A stretch of 6,166 bases of DNA from Methanomicrobiaceae archaeon UBA436 (GTDB lineage Archaea; Halobacteriota; Methanomicrobia; Methanomicrobiales; Methanoculleaceae): contig DAFR01000139.1 of NCBI GenBank assembly GCA_002497965.1, positions 1,817 through 7,982 on the forward strand, written 5' to 3'. Shown in pieces: positions 4,600-6,166 of this stretch (its first letter is position 1; every line of letters starts with the position of its first letter). The notes under the pieces were generated by a model that saw only the letters and a program-made list of their open reading frames with translations, was not told the DNA's origin and did no database searches. A program made the translations under genes and the position numbers.

Positions 4600-5769
4600 A
4601 TGATCACACTGGCCATTGCAGGAAAACCGAACTGCGGGAAATCAACGTTTTTTAAGGCGGCAACCCTGGCTCAGGCTGAGATTGCCAGTTACCCGTTCAC
4701 AACCATCGATGCCAACCACGGCGTCGCGTATGTAAGGACCGTCTGCCCCTGCAAGGAGATGCATGTCCCGTGTGAGAACTGTGTGGACGGTATCCGATTC
4801 GTTCCTGTCGGGCTGATCGATGTGGCAGGTCTTGTCCCCGATGCTCACCTGGGGAGGGGGCTTGGAAACCAGTTCCTGGACCATCTCAGGCAGGCAGATG
4901 CGATTCTGCACATAGTGGATGCCAGCGGTGCGACGGACGCTGAAGGAAACCCGGTTGAGATCGGGTCGCGTGACCCCATAAAGGACATCGAGTTCCTGCA
5001 GTATGAGATCTCGATGTGGATGTACGGCATCCTCTCGCGAAACTGGGCGAAACTCCAGCGCCAGGCCCAGGCACGGGAATTCTCACTGGCAACAGCGATT
5101 GCGGAGGTGTTTGCCGGTCTTGGTATAACCTATGAACACGTTCACGATGCCACCAAAACGGTCGGGGTGGACCTGCGAACGGCCGGAGAGGAGGAGATGG
5201 TGGAGTTCTGCCGTGAGTTGATGAGGATCAGCAAACCAATGCTGATCGTCGGGAACAAGGCCGATCAGGCGCCGAAAAAGTGCCTTGACCGGCTGGCGGG
5301 GCGCGATCTCATCTTTGCAAGCGCGGCCGGTGAACTTGCCCTCAGGATGGCCGCAGAGGGGAAGTTTATCCGCTATCTCCCGGGTGATCGGAGTTTTGAG
5401 ATTCTTTCCGGCGCAAACCTCAGCGCTGCCCAGCGTGCCGCCCTGCAGAAGATAGCCGTTTTCATGGAGAAGTTTGATGGGACAGGCGTCCAGAAGGCGC
5501 TGGATACGGCGGTCTTCAAACTTCTGGACCGGATCGTGGTCTTCCCGGTCGAGGATGAGCATAAACTCACCGACAGCAAGGGGAGGGTGCTTCCAGATGC
5601 GTTCCTGATGAAGCGCGGGTCCACTCCTCGCGACCTTGCCTACCAGGTTCACTCAGATATCGGTGAGGGGTTCCTCTACGCCATCGACGCGAGGACCGGG
5701 ATGCGGGTCAGGGATACTCACGAACTCAAGAACGGTGATATCATCAAGATCGTAAGTGTCCGCAGGTGA
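4600..5769 (+). CDS. ychF: Archaeal YchF/OLA1-family P-loop GTPase with C-terminal TGS domain
   Basis: This 389-residue Obg-family TRAFAC NTPase is a ribosome-associated housekeeping protein, often labelled redox-regulated ATPase YchF. Motifs in order are the G1/P-loop GKPNCGKST at 8-16, YPFTT (31-35) around the switch I threonine, the G3 DVAGLV at 74-79, the G4 NKAD at 219-222 and the G5 SAA at 241-243. Leu78 follows the DxxG glycine where classical GTPases have the catalytic Gln, so it is a HAS-type enzyme. A mostly helical insert fills about 125-210, and a TGS domain occupies about 311-389. NKAD predicts guanine specificity, unlike the NxxE of ATP-using bacterial YchF and human OLA1. Cys49, Cys51, Cys58 and Cys61 form CxC-x6-CxxC after switch I, a possible metal site that I recall in related form in Methanocaldococcus MJ1332. 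An upstream in-frame ATG at 4552 would add 16 residues beginning MVVAPTLL, which do not resemble the family. It is transcribed divergently from the COG1751 gene. Confidence 0.95.
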   Translation: MITLAIAGKPNCGKSTFFKAATLAQAEIASYPFTTIDANHGVAYVRTVCPCKEMHVPCENCVDGIRFVPVGLIDVAGLVPDAHLGRGLGNQFLDHLRQADAILHIVDASGATDAEGNPVEIGSRDPIKDIEFLQYEISMWMYGILSRNWAKLQRQAQAREFSLATAIAEVFAGLGITYEHVHDATKTVGVDLRTAGEEEMVEFCRELMRISKPMLIVGNKADQAPKKCLDRLAGRDLIFASAAGELALRMAAEGKFIRYLPGDRSFEILSGANLSAAQRAALQKIAVFMEKFDGTGVQKALDTAVFKLLDRIVVFPVEDEHKLTDSKGRVLPDAFLMKRGSTPRDLAYQVHSDIGEGFLYAIDARTGMRVRDTHELKNGDIIKIVSVRR

Positions 5770-5776
5770 ACACCTG
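5763..5776 (+). repeat. Inverted repeat across the ychF stop codon
   Basis: CAGGTG and CACCTG form a perfect 6-bp inverted repeat separated by AA, and the ychF TGA is inside it. No T run follows (the next bases are G-rich), so it is a weak terminator candidate at best. Confidence 0.3.
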
Positions 5777-5798
5777 GGTTCAGGGGGGTATGATGCAG

Positions 5799-5812
5799 GC
5801 GGTTCTTACCGC
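5799..5812 (+). repeat. Small hairpin between ychF and the right-edge gene
   Basis: GCGGT at 5799-5803 pairs with ACCGC at 5808-5812 around a TCTT loop. It lies after ychF and before the promoter of the next gene, a location that fits a 3' end structure. There is no following T tract, so its function is unproven. Confidence 0.25.
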
Positions 5813-5828
5813 GCGATCAAACCGATAA

Positions 5829-5838
5829 GCATTTATGC
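5829..5838 (+). promoter_or_regulatory. Candidate TATA box of the right-edge gene
   Basis: GCATTTATGC is an AT-cored, dyad-symmetric element (GCAT-TT-ATGC) preceded by a purine-rich CGATAA that could act as a BRE. Transcription about 25 bp beyond its centre would begin around 5858-5860, only a few bases before the ATG at 5862. That would make the mRNA nearly leaderless. Identified by position and composition. Confidence 0.45.
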
Positions 5839-5861
5839 AAAATCGGGGATAAACGACTGTC

Positions 5862-6166
5862 ATGGGCGGCGAGGTCTACCAGGCCCAGGTTCTCCGGAAC
5901 TTCTTTGACACCATCACCGGGACGGACAGGAACCTGACGAGGATCTACATGTGCGTGGTTAGCCTTGCCAAACTTCGGATGGAGCCACCCGAGAAGATGA
6001 CGTTTCTGATCGATCAACTCCGCAAGTCGAGACAGAAACGTGAACTCTCTGTTGATATCATCGATTATATGTGCGACGTGGCGCGTGACCTTGAAATCAC
6101 CACCGTCCAGACGGCGTTTGGCGTCAGGGACGTCAACAGGGTGGCGGATGAGTTCAGCGGAATAAG
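5862..6166 (+). CDS. Unrecognised hypothetical protein, 5' part only (runs off the window)
   Basis: An open frame starts at ATG 5862 and continues for 101 codons without a stop to the window edge, so its C-terminus is missing. It begins MGGEVYQAQVLRNFFDTITG and ends in GVRDVNRVADEFSGI. I do not recognise the family. The visible part looks soluble and mainly helical, with many Arg, Lys, Asp and Glu residues, no signal peptide and no membrane segment; cysteines occur only at 31 and 71. Repeated hydrophobic-charged spacing (RIYMCVVSLAKLRM, VDIIDYMCDVARDLEI) suggests packed helices. Codon choice resembles its neighbours, with GC-ending codons common, which supports real coding. The start fits the TATA-like element at 5829-5838. 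There is no strong Shine-Dalgarno at normal distance (GGGGAT is 11 nt away), so translation may be leaderless. A later start such as the ATG at codon 30 (5949) cannot be excluded. Confidence 0.7.
   Translation, partial: MGGEVYQAQVLRNFFDTITGTDRNLTRIYMCVVSLAKLRMEPPEKMTFLIDQLRKSRQKRELSVDIIDYMCDVARDLEITTVQTAFGVRDVNRVADEFSGI

Noticed and set aside
5083..5652. Minus-strand open frame opposite ychF
   Set aside because: It lies wholly inside ychF, whose helical insert and TGS domain are intact on the plus strand. No ribosome binding context or family features.

Overview
The window looks like an ordinary chromosomal segment of a methanogenic archaeon, most likely order Methanomicrobiales and perhaps a Methanoculleus relative. 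The grounds are: an archaeal-type YchF GTPase with an NKAD motif and a cysteine-rich insert; a stand-alone 6-phospho-3-hexuloisomerase as used for pentose synthesis in methanogens; a COG1751 protein of the kind known from Archaeoglobus and methanogens; GGAG/GAGGTGA-type ribosome binding sites; and AT-rich TATA-like boxes in an otherwise GC-rich background (roughly 55-60% by eye). The order is an inference from gene content and protein flavour. No 16S rRNA or other marker is present.

Layout. Positions 32-2795 are a tight minus-strand operon, transcribed in the order hxlB (6-phospho-3-hexuloisomerase), a class I/II aminotransferase, then an M42 metallo-aminopeptidase. The gaps are only 9 and 7 nt, and each downstream Shine-Dalgarno overlaps the stop codon of the gene before it. 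The operon ends in a run of six T just past the last stop codon. Positions 2796-3057 are non-coding and probably hold the hxlB promoter, including a 14-bp perfect palindrome over the hxlB ribosome binding site. Positions 3058-4487 are a second minus-strand pair, a COG1751 (pyruvate kinase C-terminal-like) protein followed by a polytopic membrane protein, joined by a 4-nt GTGA stop/start overlap. Positions 4488-4599 are a divergent promoter region. Positions 4600-5769 (plus strand) encode YchF, and positions 5862-6166 hold the 5' part of an unrecognised plus-strand gene that runs off the window.

How the genes fit together. HxlB interconverts hexulose 6-phosphate and fructose 6-phosphate. In archaea lacking a full pentose-phosphate pathway this step runs towards ribulose 5-phosphate. 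Its usual partner, hexulose-6-phosphate synthase (often fused to formaldehyde-activating enzyme), is not in the window. The aminotransferase and aminopeptidase suggest an amino-acid and peptide housekeeping operon. The COG1751/membrane pair has no assigned function. YchF is a conserved ribosome-associated type of P-loop NTPase.

I see no mobile element, CRISPR array, rRNA, tRNA or clear foreign DNA. The best leads are small: the coupled COG1751/membrane pair, three closely packed ATGs in three frames at the COG1751 start, the palindrome before hxlB, and the unrecognised gene at the right edge.
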